DNA of 64,000 nucleotides. Origin: Streptomyces antibioticus. Lineage in GTDB: Bacteria; Actinomycetota; Actinomycetes; Streptomycetales; Streptomycetaceae. The notes beneath the pieces are model-generated. The model had not been told where the DNA came from and made no database searches. It saw only the letters and a program-made list of their open reading frames with translations. Location: positions 124,001 through 188,000 of the forward strand of contig NZ_KQ948429.1 of NCBI RefSeq assembly GCF_001514065.1. The letters are read 5' to 3'. This document shows, one piece after another, positions 8,186-17,374 of the stretch; within the stretch, counting starts at the first letter, position 1, and each line of letters starts with the position of its first letter. Both the position numbers and the translations under genes were made by a program.

Positions 8186-9184
8186 TCAGGCCACCTGTCG
8201 TTCCGCGTACTCCGCGATGTCCGCCATCGGCGGCCGTTCCTCCGTGTCCACGGAGTAGGTGCGCGGTTCGAAACCGGTCTCGCCTCGCTCGAACTGGGTG
8301 AGGGCGGGGCGGATCAGATGGCCGCGGGCCAGCCGGAGCTGGGCCGTGCGGTAGATCGCGGCGGACATCCGGCCGAGGGCCTGGCCGTCCTGGTGGCGGT
8401 GCTTGCGGACGCCCACGTCGACCTGGGCGAGCGCGTCGAGGCCGACCAGATGCAGGGCGTCGACCAGCATGCCGAGCTCGATGCCGTAGCCGACGGGGAA
8501 CGGCAGCTGTTCGAGGAGCGAGCGGCGGGCCGCGTACTCGCCGCCCAGGGGTTGCACGAAGCCCGCCAGCTGCGGCCAGTGCATGTTCAGGAGCGGGCGG
8601 GCCATCAGCTCGGTGACCCGGCCGCCCTGCCCGGCCGCGCCGCCCAGCGGGCGGTCGTACATGGCCTTGACCAGGTCGACCCCGGGCTCGGTGAGCAGCG
8701 GGCCGACGATCCCGGCGACGAAGTCGGAGGAGAACTCCTTCAGGTCGGCGTCGATGAAACAGACGATGTCACCGCTGGTGACCAGCAGCGACCGCCACAG
8801 CACCTCGCCCTTGCCGGGCACGGCGGGGATGCGGGGCAGGATCTCGTCACGGTGCACCACCGTGGCGCCGGCCGCGGCCGCGACCTGGGACGTCCGGTCG
8901 GTCGACCCGGAGTCGACGACGACGATCTCGTCGACGAGCGGGACCTGCTGCATGAGGTCGTGACGGATGATCGCGACGATGTCGCCGACCGTCTCCTCCT
9001 CGTTGAGCGCGGGCAGCACGACGCTGACCGTCTGTTTCGTGCGTTGCTTGGCGGCCAGGAGCTGGTGGAGCGGGCGATCGGTCACGGACCAGGAGCGGGT
9101 GGTCAGCCAGCGCTCGACTTCGTTCAGCACAGTGCGCGGCTCCTCTGCGTTCTCTCGGCGAGTCTGGATCCGGCTGTGATCCAT
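8186..9184 (-). CDS. gpgS: Glucosyl-3-phosphoglycerate synthase
   Basis: GpgS (GT81) transfers glucose to 3-phosphoglycerate, the first step to glucosylglycerate. The 332-residue protein has the GT-A nucleotide-sugar region VSVVLPALNEEETVGDI, then VDSGSTDRT, the donor/metal motif CFIDADLKEF and GGEYAARRSLL, all typical of GpgS. The N-terminal 45 residues before the GT domain are charged, and the true start could be slightly downstream. It points towards otsA, and both enzymes draw on nucleotide-activated glucose. The partner phosphatase (gpgP) is not in the window. Confidence 0.88.
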   Translation of the reverse strand: MDHSRIQTRRENAEEPRTVLNEVERWLTTRSWSVTDRPLHQLLAAKQRTKQTVSVVLPALNEEETVGDIVAIIRHDLMQQVPLVDEIVVVDSGSTDRTSQVAAAAGATVVHRDEILPRIPAVPGKGEVLWRSLLVTSGDIVCFIDADLKEFSSDFVAGIVGPLLTEPGVDLVKAMYDRPLGGAAGQGGRVTELMARPLLNMHWPQLAGFVQPLGGEYAARRSLLEQLPFPVGYGIELGMLVDALHLVGLDALAQVDVGVRKHRHQDGQALGRMSAAIYRTAQLRLARGHLIRPALTQFERGETGFEPRTYSVDTEERPPMADIAEYAERQVA

Positions 9185-9294
9185 CTCGCGGTTCGGACGA
9201 CTATCTCAACTGTCCTGGTCGTCGGTTACAGTCTTGAACAACGCGCATGACCATCGCATGTCCTGGATGGTCAGACGTTCACAACTTCATACCG

Positions 9295-9447
9295 CTCATC
9301 CAGAGGGGCAGAGGGATACGGCCCGATGAAGCCCCGGCAACCCTCCAGCCGGTCTCGTAGTGATCAGAACCGATCGCACCGCGAGGCTCCCGGCTAGGGA
9401 AGGTGCCAAATCCGTCTCACGGCGAGATGCGTCGTGAGGAAGATGAG
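9295..9447 (+). promoter_or_regulatory. SAM-I (S-box) riboswitch
   Basis: The conserved S-box core is easily read: AGAGGGGCAGAGGGA, then GGCCCGATGAAGCC, CGGCAACC, a variable P3 arm, and AAGGTGCCAAATCC before the closing arm. P1 is formed by CTCATC at 9295-9300 and GATGAG at 9442-9447. It sits directly in front of metM (ATG 9468). The 3' strand of P1 runs into a purine-rich GAGGAGAAAGGG stretch, and no U-rich terminator follows. Control of ribosome access is therefore more likely than attenuation (inference). S-box RNAs bind S-adenosylmethionine and normally shut off methionine synthesis genes. Confidence 0.93.
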
Positions 9448-9467
9448 GAGAAAGGGCCTCGCCTCTC

Positions 9468-10754
9468 ATGGCTGCGCAGACTGTTGCAAGCACCACCGAA
9501 ACCACGGTCGACCTTGGCCCCGCCGCCGCGCTGAGCTGCCGCGAATGCGGCCACCGCGTGCCCCTCGGTCCGGTCTTCGCGTGCGAGGAGTGTTTCGGCC
9601 CGCTCGAGATCGCCTACGACTTCTCCGCCTACGACGCCGAGGAGCTCCGCAAGCAGATCGAGGCGGGACCCGCGAACATCTGGCGTTACGCACCGCTGCT
9701 GCCCGTCCCCGCGGACGTGGCCGACAAGCCCAACATCAACCCCGGCTGGACCAAGCTCGTCCAGGCCGACAACCTGGCCCGCGAGCTGGGTGTCGAGGCC
9801 GGCAAGCTCTTCATGAAGGACGACTCCGGCAACCCGACGCACTCCTTCAAGGACCGGGTCGTCGCCCAGGCCATCGAGGCCGCCCGGGTCTTCGGCTTCA
9901 CCACGCTCTCCTGCTCCTCCACCGGCAACCTCGCGGGTGCCGTCGGCGCCGCCGCCGCCCGCGCCGGCTTCCGTTCCTGCGTGTTCATCCCGCACGACCT
10001 GGAGCAGGGCAAGGTCGTCATGGCCGCTGTATACGGCGGTGAACTCGTCGGCATCGAGGGCAATTACGACGACGTGAACCGCTTCTGCTCCGAGCTGATC
10101 GGCGACCCGGCCGGCGAGGGCTGGGGCTTCGTCAACGTCAACCTGCGGCCGTACTACGCGGAGGGGTCCAAGACCCTGGCGTACGAGATCTGCGAGCAGC
10201 TCGGCTGGCAGCTCCCCGACCAGCTCGTGGTGCCCATCGCCTCCGGCTCCCAGCTGACGAAGATCGACAAGGGACTCCAGGAGCTGATCAAGCTCGGGCT
10301 CGTCGAGGACAAGCCGTACAAGATCTTCGGTGCCCAGGCGGAGGGGTGCTCGCCGGTGTCCGTCGCCTACAAGGCGGGCCATGACGTCGTCCGTCCCCAG
10401 AAGCCGAACACCATCGCCAAGTCCCTTGCCATCGGCAACCCGGCCGACGGCCCCTACGTCCTCGACATTGCGCGCCGCACGGGCGGTGCGGTGGAGGACG
10501 TGAACGACGAGCAGATCGTCGACGCGATCAAGCTGCTGGCCCGCACGGAGGGCATCTTCGCGGAGACGGCCGGTGGCGTGACGGTCGGTGTGACCCGCAA
10601 GCTGATCGAGAACGGCGTACTGGACCCGACCCTCACCACCGTCGTGCTGAACACCGGCGACGGCCTCAAGACCCTCGACGCGGTGGCCGGCACCGGCCTC
10701 ACCGCCACCATCCGCCCCAACCTGGACTCCTTCCGAGAGGCTGGCCTCGCATGA
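9468..10754 (+). CDS. metM: Threonine-synthase-family PLP enzyme, probably O-phosphohomoserine-dependent homocysteine synthase (MetM)
   Basis: A 428-residue fold-type II PLP enzyme of the ThrC family. The N-terminal zinc-ribbon-like part has C24-x2-C27 and C39-x2-C42. The PLP lysine is K128 in PTHSFKDR, and the phosphate loop is SSTGNLAGAV. By homology alone it would be called threonine synthase. Context argues otherwise: a SAM-I riboswitch sits upstream and a sulfur carrier gene overlaps its stop by 4 bp. From memory, Streptomyces MetM with the thiocarboxylated carrier MetO converts O-phosphohomoserine to homocysteine, and this locus fits that description. Other threonine synthases should exist elsewhere in the genome. 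Confidence 0.85.
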   Translation: MAAQTVASTTETTVDLGPAAALSCRECGHRVPLGPVFACEECFGPLEIAYDFSAYDAEELRKQIEAGPANIWRYAPLLPVPADVADKPNINPGWTKLVQADNLARELGVEAGKLFMKDDSGNPTHSFKDRVVAQAIEAARVFGFTTLSCSSTGNLAGAVGAAAARAGFRSCVFIPHDLEQGKVVMAAVYGGELVGIEGNYDDVNRFCSELIGDPAGEGWGFVNVNLRPYYAEGSKTLAYEICEQLGWQLPDQLVVPIASGSQLTKIDKGLQELIKLGLVEDKPYKIFGAQAEGCSPVSVAYKAGHDVVRPQKPNTIAKSLAIGNPADGPYVLDIARRTGGAVEDVNDEQIVDAIKLLARTEGIFAETAGGVTVGVTRKLIENGVLDPTLTTVVLNTGDGLKTLDAVAGTGLTATIRPNLDSFREAGLA

Positions 10755-11026
10755 GCGTGACCGTCCGCATCCCCACCATCCTGCGCACCTACACCGGCGG
10801 GCAGGCCGAGGTCGCGGCCGAGGGGGCCACCCTCGCCGACGTCATCGCCGACCTGGAGAAGAACCACACGGGCATCGCCGCCCGCGTCCTCGACGACCAG
10901 GGCAAGCTGCGCCGCTTCGTCAACGTGTACGTCAACGACGACGACGTCCGCTTCGAGCAGGGCCTGGAGACCGCCACCCCGGACGGCGCGGGCGTCTCGA
11001 TCATCCCGGCCGTCGCCGGCGGCTGA
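10751..11026 (+). CDS. metO: MoaD/ThiS-type sulfur carrier protein (MetO)
   Basis: A 91-residue ubiquitin-fold protein that starts MSVTVRIPTILRTYTGG and ends in the diagnostic diglycine (IPAVAGG), the site of C-terminal adenylation and thiocarboxylation. Its ATG overlaps the metM stop (ATGA), so the two proteins are translationally coupled. The likely role is to deliver sulfide as a protein thiocarboxylate to MetM for homocysteine formation. Molybdopterin or thiamine synthesis is less likely given the riboswitch and partner. The activating E1-like enzyme (MoeB/ThiF type) is not in the window. Confidence 0.9.
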   Translation: MSVTVRIPTILRTYTGGQAEVAAEGATLADVIADLEKNHTGIAARVLDDQGKLRRFVNVYVNDDDVRFEQGLETATPDGAGVSIIPAVAGG

Positions 11027-11078
11027 CCGAATGACCGAACATTACCTTCGGTAACGCCCGTTATTGAGAGTTCATCTA

Positions 11079-11115
11079 AATTGCCCCCTCCGCATGAGAA
11101 GCGGAGGGGGCAATT
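11079..11115. terminator. Perfect 15-bp stem-loop terminator after metO
   Basis: AATTGCCCCCTCCGC at 11079-11093 pairs perfectly with 11101-11115 around a 7-base loop. It lies 53 bp beyond the metO stop. There is no long U tract, as is common for Streptomyces terminators. The symmetry would let it act in both directions. Confidence 0.85.
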
Positions 11116-11469
11116 CTCTATGGTTGAGCGCGGTACAGTTGGGGAACCTGCTGCGCTCCGCATGCCATACGCATATGAGTACCCGCTCCACTTGCGACGA
11201 GAAGTAGCCAAAGTGCGCGGTTCTTTTGCGAGTTTTGTGCCTTTTATGGGGCCCGACTTGCCCTGAATCTGGGTGAATTCTTACTACATTCCGGACCCCG
11301 CACGTCCAGAATTCTCGTCCGATTGACCTGTTGCAGACGGCAGTTGGACAGATACATTCAGCCGCGGTCGACGCGTTCCGGCGCACGCCCCCAATCCGTG
11401 GGGGGTGAGGTCTGACCCGGATCCGCGAAGTGTGGATCTGTGCAAGGGCCAGTAATAGGGGAGTTAGGC
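11116..11469 (+). other. 354-bp noncoding leader/promoter region of the cold-shock gene
   Basis: No convincing gene is visible. The stretch is noticeably richer in A and T than its surroundings, and short frames crossing it lack Streptomyces codon bias. It includes the TTGACC/TTGCAG and GATACAT-like sequences around 11323-11360 that could form a promoter, and a small C5/G5 hairpin around 11388-11404. It probably holds the promoter and a long 5' leader for the cold-shock gene at 11470. Confidence 0.5.
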
Positions 11470-11673
11470 ATGGCTCAGGGCACCGTCAAGTGGTTCAACG
11501 CGGAGAAGGGGTACGGCTTCATCGCGGTCGACGGTGGTGCGGATGTTTTCGTCCACTACAGCGCGATCCAGATGGACGGGTACCGCACCCTGGAAGAGGG
11601 CCAGCGGGTGGAGTTCGAGATCTCGCAGGGCCAGAAGGGCCCGCAGGCCGACATGGTTCGCGTCACCGCCTGA
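11470..11673 (+). CDS. CspA-family cold-shock protein
   Basis: A 67-residue single OB-fold cold-shock domain. RNP1 (KGYGFI) and RNP2 (VFVHYSAI) are intact, and the N-terminus [18 protein letters not shown] is canonical. It binds single-stranded RNA and DNA and acts as an RNA chaperone. ATG 11470 is preceded by GGGGAG. Earlier in-frame codons at 11440 are not needed. It is monocistronic between two strong hairpins. Confidence 0.95.
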   Translation: MAQGTVKWFNAEKGYGFIAVDGGADVFVHYSAIQMDGYRTLEEGQRVEFEISQGQKGPQADMVRVTA

Positions 11674-11712
11674 TCGCGCGACCGACCAAACCGCAAGCGA
11701 CGTCTTCTGTTG

Positions 11713-11746
11713 AAGGGCCCGTACCTCGCGAGGGGTACGGGCCCTT
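11713..11746. terminator. Terminator after the cold-shock gene
   Basis: A perfect 13-bp stem (AAGGGCCCGTACC at 11713-11725, with 11734-11746) closes an 8-base loop. It starts 40 bp after the cold-shock stop codon. Confidence 0.85.
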
Positions 11747-11792
11747 CGGCCTGCCCGGGCCCGGTCCGGGGCTGCTCGATCCCCGGGAGGCG

Positions 11793-11819
11793 CTTGCACT
11801 CGACCATGCCGAGTGCTAA
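11793..11819 (+). promoter_or_regulatory. CIRCE element 1 (HrcA operator), overlapping the groEL2 promoter
   Basis: CTTGCACTC-N9-GAGTGCTAA matches the CIRCE consensus TTAGCACTC-N9-GAGTGCTAA at 16 of 18 arm positions. A possible promoter, TTGCAC (11794) with a 17-bp spacer and TAATCA (11817), is embedded in it, so HrcA binding would block RNA polymerase. Confidence 0.88.
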
Positions 11820-11828
11820 TCATTGGCG

Positions 11829-11855
11829 TTAGCACTCTGAAGGTGAGAGTGACAA
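11829..11855 (+). promoter_or_regulatory. CIRCE element 2 (HrcA operator)
   Basis: TTAGCACTC-N9-GAGTGACAA has a perfect left arm and 7 of 9 matches in the right arm. It begins 9 bp after the first CIRCE ends. Tandem CIRCE boxes mark groEL as part of the HrcA heat-shock regulon. Confidence 0.8.
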
Positions 11856-11874
11856 AGAAGGACCGGGTCGGTGA

Positions 11875-13605
<1,731 letters not shown>

Positions 13606-13631
13606 TCCCCGGCGGATCGGACTCGTCCTTG

Positions 13632-13675
13632 CCGAGGGCGGCACCCCCTGTTCCGACAGGGGGTGCCGCCCTCGG
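13632..13675. terminator. Terminator after groEL2
   Basis: A 19-bp perfect stem (13632-13650 with 13657-13675) closes a 6-base loop TTCCGA. It starts 26 bp beyond the groEL2 stop and is the strongest hairpin in the window. Confidence 0.9.
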
Positions 13676-13746
13676 GCGTCTTCCGGGAGCTCCGGTCACG
13701 TTCGCGTGGGCGGGATCACAGGGACCGGAGGAAATGGAAAGGTGTT

Positions 13747-13762
13747 CTGAGCGGTTGCTCAG
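13747..13762. promoter_or_regulatory. Palindromic operator candidate upstream of the OYE gene
   Basis: CTGAGC-GGTT-GCTCAG is a perfect 6-bp inverted repeat about 60 bp upstream of the GTG start at 13822. A second small palindrome, GTATG-CA-CATAC, lies at 13779-13790. Such sites are typical for TetR-type repressors of OYE genes, but no regulator gene is adjacent. Confidence 0.45.
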
Positions 13763-13821
13763 TGCGTAGTGTCCATGCGTATGCACATACCCGCTGGTAC
13801 CCCACCGCTAGGAGCCCCCGC

Positions 13822-14940
13822 GTGACCGCCTCCCCCTCCCGCGCCGCCGAGATTCTCGCCCGGCCGACGACGATCAACGGCCTCACCGTCCCGAACCGGA
13901 TCGTGATGGCGCCGATGACCCGGATGTTCTCCCCGGGCGGCATCCCGGGTGCGGACGTGGCCTCGTACTACTCGCGCCGCGCCGCCGCCGGTGTCGGGCT
14001 GATCGTCACCGAGGGGACGTACGTCGGTCACGACTCGGCCGGCAACAGCGGCCGCGTTCCGCGCTTCCACGGCGAGGAGCAGCTCGCGGGCTGGGCCAAG
14101 GTCGCCGAGGACGTGCACGCGGCGGGCGGCACGATCGTCCCGCAGCTGTGGCACATCGGCATGGTCCGCGAGGAGGGGCAGAACCCCTTTCCCGAGGCCC
14201 CCGCGGTCGGCCCCTCCGGCCTGCGCATCGGCGCGACCGAGGCCACCGGCACGGCCATGACCCAGCGTGACCTCGACGACGTCATCGGCGCCTTCGCCGA
14301 GGCCGCGGCCGCCGCCGAGCGCATCGGCATGGACGGCGTGGAGATCCACGGCGCGCACGGCTACCTCGTCGACCAGTTCCTGTGGGCGGGCACCAACCGC
14401 CGTACCGACGCCTACGGCGGTGACGCGGTCGCCCGTACCAAGTTCGCCGCCGAGATCGTCGCCGCCGTCCGCGAGACCGTCTCCGCCGACTTCCCGGTCA
14501 TCTTCCGCTACTCGCAGTGGAAGCAGGAGGCCTACGACGCCCGGCTCGCCGAGACCCCGGAGGAGCTGGAGGCCATCCTGACCCCGCTCGCCGCGGCCGG
14601 CGTCGACGCCTTCCACGCCTCCACCCGCCGCTACTGGCTCCCGGAGTTCGACGGCGCCGACCTCAACCTCGCGGGCTGGACGAAGAAGCTCACCGGCAAG
14701 CCCACCATCACCGTCGGCTCGGTCGGCCTCGACGGCGACTTCCTCAACGCGTTCGTCGGCGAGGGTTCCCCGCTCAAGGGCCTCGACGACCTCCTCGACC
14801 GCCTGGAGCGCGACGAGTTCGACATGGTCGCCGTCGGCCGTGCCCTGCTCCAGGACCCGGAGTGGGCGGCAAAGGTCCTCGCGGGCCGGCTCGACGAGCT
14901 GAAGCCGTACGACGCGGCGGCGCTCCAGTCGCTGAGCTGA
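13822..14940 (+). CDS. NADH:flavin oxidoreductase (Old Yellow Enzyme family)
   Basis: A 372-residue FMN-dependent TIM-barrel ene-reductase. FMN and substrate motifs are visible: LTVPNRIVMAPMTR, the HIGMV region, GVEIHGAHGYLVDQFL (the paired His of OYEs) and GTNRRTDAYGG, with VAVGRALLQDP near the C-terminus binding the phosphate. GTG 13822 is preceded by AGGAG. A longer frame exists upstream but would cross the groEL2 terminator and the palindrome. The gene is alone, 28 bp before a phosphodiesterase gene. The role is probably reduction of reactive alpha,beta-unsaturated compounds. Confidence 0.9.
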   Translation: MTASPSRAAEILARPTTINGLTVPNRIVMAPMTRMFSPGGIPGADVASYYSRRAAAGVGLIVTEGTYVGHDSAGNSGRVPRFHGEEQLAGWAKVAEDVHAAGGTIVPQLWHIGMVREEGQNPFPEAPAVGPSGLRIGATEATGTAMTQRDLDDVIGAFAEAAAAAERIGMDGVEIHGAHGYLVDQFLWAGTNRRTDAYGGDAVARTKFAAEIVAAVRETVSADFPVIFRYSQWKQEAYDARLAETPEELEAILTPLAAAGVDAFHASTRRYWLPEFDGADLNLAGWTKKLTGKPTITVGSVGLDGDFLNAFVGEGSPLKGLDDLLDRLERDEFDMVAVGRALLQDPEWAAKVLAGRLDELKPYDAAALQSLS

Positions 14941-14968
14941 CCGTCAACTCCTGTGTAGCGTCCGGGAG

Positions 14969-15832
14969 ATGAGGATTCTCCAGCTCTCGGACACACACCT
15001 GGAGCGTGTTGACGCCGTCAACCGGCACGGCGTCAACGCGCATGACTCCCTGCGGCTTCTCCTCGACGAACTCCGGCATCTGCGGGGCATCGACGCCGTC
15101 GTCGTCACCGGCGATCTCGCCGACGACGGTTCCCCGGAGGCGTACACGGCCGTGCGGGCACTGGTGGGCGGGTTCGCACGGGACGTGCTGGGCGGGGTGC
15201 CCGTGCTGTACACGACCGGCAACCATGACGAGCGCGAGGCCTTCGGGAAGGTGCTCGGCAGTGGGCACGACGAGCCGCAGGCGGTGTTCGCGTCGGAGGC
15301 CGGTGAGCGGGCCGCGGTGAGCACCGTGGGCGGATGGCGGTTCGTGACGCTGGACTCGCTGGTGCCCGGCAAGGTGCACGGGCACCTCTCCGCCGGGCAA
15401 CTCGACTGGTTGCGCGGGGTGTTGAGCACCCCGGCCGGGCACGGCACCGTTCTCGCCTTCCATCACCCGCCCATCGCCCTCGACAACCCCCTCCAGCAGG
15501 TCTTCGGCCTGCGCAACCCCGCCGACCTCGCCGACGTCCTGCGCGGCGGCGATGTCCGGGTCGTCCTCACCGGGCACTTCCATCTCCAGCTCTTCGGGCT
15601 GCTGGAGTCGGTGCCGGTGTGGGTGACGCCCGGTGTGGTCAACCGCATCGACCTGACGGCGGCGCCAGGCACCGAGCGGGCGGTACGCGGGGCGTCGGCC
15701 TCCCTCGTGGTGCTCGGCGGGCCCTCCGGTCCGCTCTTCCACACGCTCCACGCCCGCGATCCCCGGGCCCACGAGACGGTCTACGAGCTGGACGCGGACA
15801 GGGTGCGCTCCCTGGTGGAGCAGCACGGCTGA
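14969..15832 (+). CDS. CpdA-like calcineurin-type phosphodiesterase
   Basis: A 287-residue metallophosphoesterase with a complete binuclear metal site: DTH (D8, H10), GDLADDG (D49), GNHDE (85-88), a His in AFHHPP and GHFH near residue 200. Similarity in length and motif spacing to CpdA suggests activity on cyclic nucleotides or another phosphodiester. It sits 28 bp after the OYE stop and may be co-transcribed. The physiological substrate is not evident. Confidence 0.85.
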   Translation: MRILQLSDTHLERVDAVNRHGVNAHDSLRLLLDELRHLRGIDAVVVTGDLADDGSPEAYTAVRALVGGFARDVLGGVPVLYTTGNHDEREAFGKVLGSGHDEPQAVFASEAGERAAVSTVGGWRFVTLDSLVPGKVHGHLSAGQLDWLRGVLSTPAGHGTVLAFHHPPIALDNPLQQVFGLRNPADLADVLRGGDVRVVLTGHFHLQLFGLLESVPVWVTPGVVNRIDLTAAPGTERAVRGASASLVVLGGPSGPLFHTLHARDPRAHETVYELDADRVRSLVEQHG

Positions 15833-15846
15833 CCTGGCTCTCTTTA

Positions 15847-15875
15847 TTAAGTCAGGCAACTGACTTAAGGTTGCC
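15847..15875. promoter_or_regulatory. Overlapping palindromes upstream of the MFS exporter
   Basis: TTAAGTCAG-GCAA-CTGACTTAA (15847-15868) is a perfect 9-bp inverted repeat. A second one, GGCAAC-N9-GTTGCC (15855-15860 with 15870-15875), overlaps it. They lie 34-62 bp before the ATG at 15909, where a TetR- or MarR-type repressor of an efflux gene would bind. No cognate regulator is adjacent. Confidence 0.65.
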
Positions 15876-15908
15876 TCGGTCAATTACCAAGCCGATGGAG
15901 GCCCAGCC

Positions 15909-17366
15909 ATGTCCGACGCCCCTGCCGCGGTACCACGGTCCCCTGCCGTGGTCGCGGTGCTGGCCTTCGCCGGAATCGTGGTCTCGCTGATGCAGACCCT
16001 GGTGATCCCGATCGTCCCCGAGCTGCCGAGGCTCCTGGACGCGCCCGCCTCCGACACCGCCTGGGCCGTCACCGCCACCCTGCTCGCCGCCGCCGTGGCC
16101 ACGCCGGTCACCGGGCGCCTCGGCGACATGTTCGGCAAGCGCCGCATGCTGCTGATCAGCGGCGTCATGCTGATCGTCGGCTCGGTCGTCTGCGCGCTGG
16201 CCGACTCCCTCCTGCCGATGATCATCGGCCGTGCCCTCCAGGGCCTCGCCTCCGGTGTCATCCCGCTCGGCATCAGCATCATGCGCGACGAACTGCCCGC
16301 CGAGCGGCTGGCCTCCGCCACCGCCCTGATGAGCGCCTCCCTCGGCATCGGCGGCGCCCTCGGCCTGCCCGCCGCCGCGCTCATCGCCGACAACTTCAGC
16401 TGGCACGTGCTGTTCTGGACCTCGGCCGTGCTCGGTGCCGTGGCCATCGCCCTGGTCACCGTCTTCGTACCGGAGTCCAAGGTCCGCACCGGCGGCCGGT
16501 TCGACCTCGTCGGCGCCATCGGCATGGCGGCGGGCCTCGTCTGCCTGCTCCTCGCCATCTCCAAGGGCGCGGACTGGGGCTGGGGCAGCGGCACCACGAT
16601 CGGACTGTTCCTCGCGGCCGTCGTGATCCTGCCGGCCTGGGGCCTCTTCGAACTGCGCACCGACCAGCCGCTGGTGGACCTGCGCACCACCGCCCGCCGT
16701 CAGGTGCTGGTCACCAACCTCGCCTCGATCGCGGTCGGCTTCGCCATGTTCGCGATGAGCCTGGTCATCCCGCAGCTCCTCCAGCTCCCGGCCCGGACCG
16801 GCTACGGCCTCGGCCAGTCGATGCTGGCCGCCGGCCTGGTCATGGCCCCCTCCGGCCTGGTCATGATGGCCACGGCCCCGGTCTCCGCCGCCGTCTCCAA
16901 GGCCCGCGGTCCGAAGGTCACGCTGATGATCGGCGCCCTGATCGTCGCCGCCGGGTACGGCCTCAACATCGTCCTGATGAGCGAGGTCTGGCACTTCGTG
17001 CTCGTCTCCTGCGTCATCGGCGCCGGCATCGGCTTCACGTACGGCTCGATGCCCGCGCTCATCATGGGCGCGGTGCCCGCGTCGGAGACGGCCGCGGCGA
17101 ACAGCCTCAACACCCTGATGCGGTCCATCGGCACCTCGTCGGCGAGCGCCATCGCGGGCGTCATCCTGGCCCAGCTGACCACCGACTTCGGCGGCTACGC
17201 GCTGCCGTCCGAGAACGGCTTCAAGGCGGTTCTGGCGGTCGGCGCGGGAGCGGCGTTGCTGGCCTTCGCGGTGGCGTCCTTCATCCCGCGGCAGCGGGTG
17301 GCGGGGGACGGGACGCCGGTGGCGGAGGGACCGGTGGTGTCGCCGGAGGCGGCCGGCAAGCAGTAG
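15909..17366 (+). CDS. MFS drug exporter (DHA2-like)
   Basis: A 485-residue proton-coupled exporter with about 14 membrane helices. The start MSDAPAAVPRSPAVVAVLAFAG leads into helix 1 at about residue 15. Motif A is GRLGDMFGKRR in the first cytoplasmic loop, and an antiporter-like motif C follows around ASLGIGGALGLPAAALI. The size and helix pattern fit DHA2 multidrug exporters. The paired palindromes upstream suggest drug-inducible control. It ends 8 bp from the convergent gene at 17375. Confidence 0.9.
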   Translation: MSDAPAAVPRSPAVVAVLAFAGIVVSLMQTLVIPIVPELPRLLDAPASDTAWAVTATLLAAAVATPVTGRLGDMFGKRRMLLISGVMLIVGSVVCALADSLLPMIIGRALQGLASGVIPLGISIMRDELPAERLASATALMSASLGIGGALGLPAAALIADNFSWHVLFWTSAVLGAVAIALVTVFVPESKVRTGGRFDLVGAIGMAAGLVCLLLAISKGADWGWGSGTTIGLFLAAVVILPAWGLFELRTDQPLVDLRTTARRQVLVTNLASIAVGFAMFAMSLVIPQLLQLPARTGYGLGQSMLAAGLVMAPSGLVMMATAPVSAAVSKARGPKVTLMIGALIVAAGYGLNIVLMSEVWHFVLVSCVIGAGIGFTYGSMPALIMGAVPASETAAANSLNTLMRSIGTSSASAIAGVILAQLTTDFGGYALPSENGFKAVLAVGAGAALLAFAVASFIPRQRVAGDGTPVAEGPVVSPEAAGKQ

Positions 17367-17374
17367 CCGTTACC

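Noticed and set aside
9295-9447. T-box or SAM-II/SAM-IV assignment for the leader
   Set aside because: The AGAGGGGCAGAGGGA, GGCCC...GATGAAGCC, GGCAACC and AAGGTGCCAAATCC blocks in this order are those of SAM-I; no T-box sequence (AGGGTGG-type) is present.
11072-11386. 104-residue minus-strand frame between metO and the cold-shock gene
   Set aside because: It includes the terminator stem, has no Streptomyces codon bias or ribosome site, and lacks recognisable features.
11811-11837. GAGTGCTAA-N9-TTAGCACTC read as a single inverted CIRCE
   Set aside because: The HrcA consensus is TTAGCACTC-N9-GAGTGCTAA, so these are the inner arms of two adjacent CIRCE boxes rather than one box in reverse, although they may pair as RNA.
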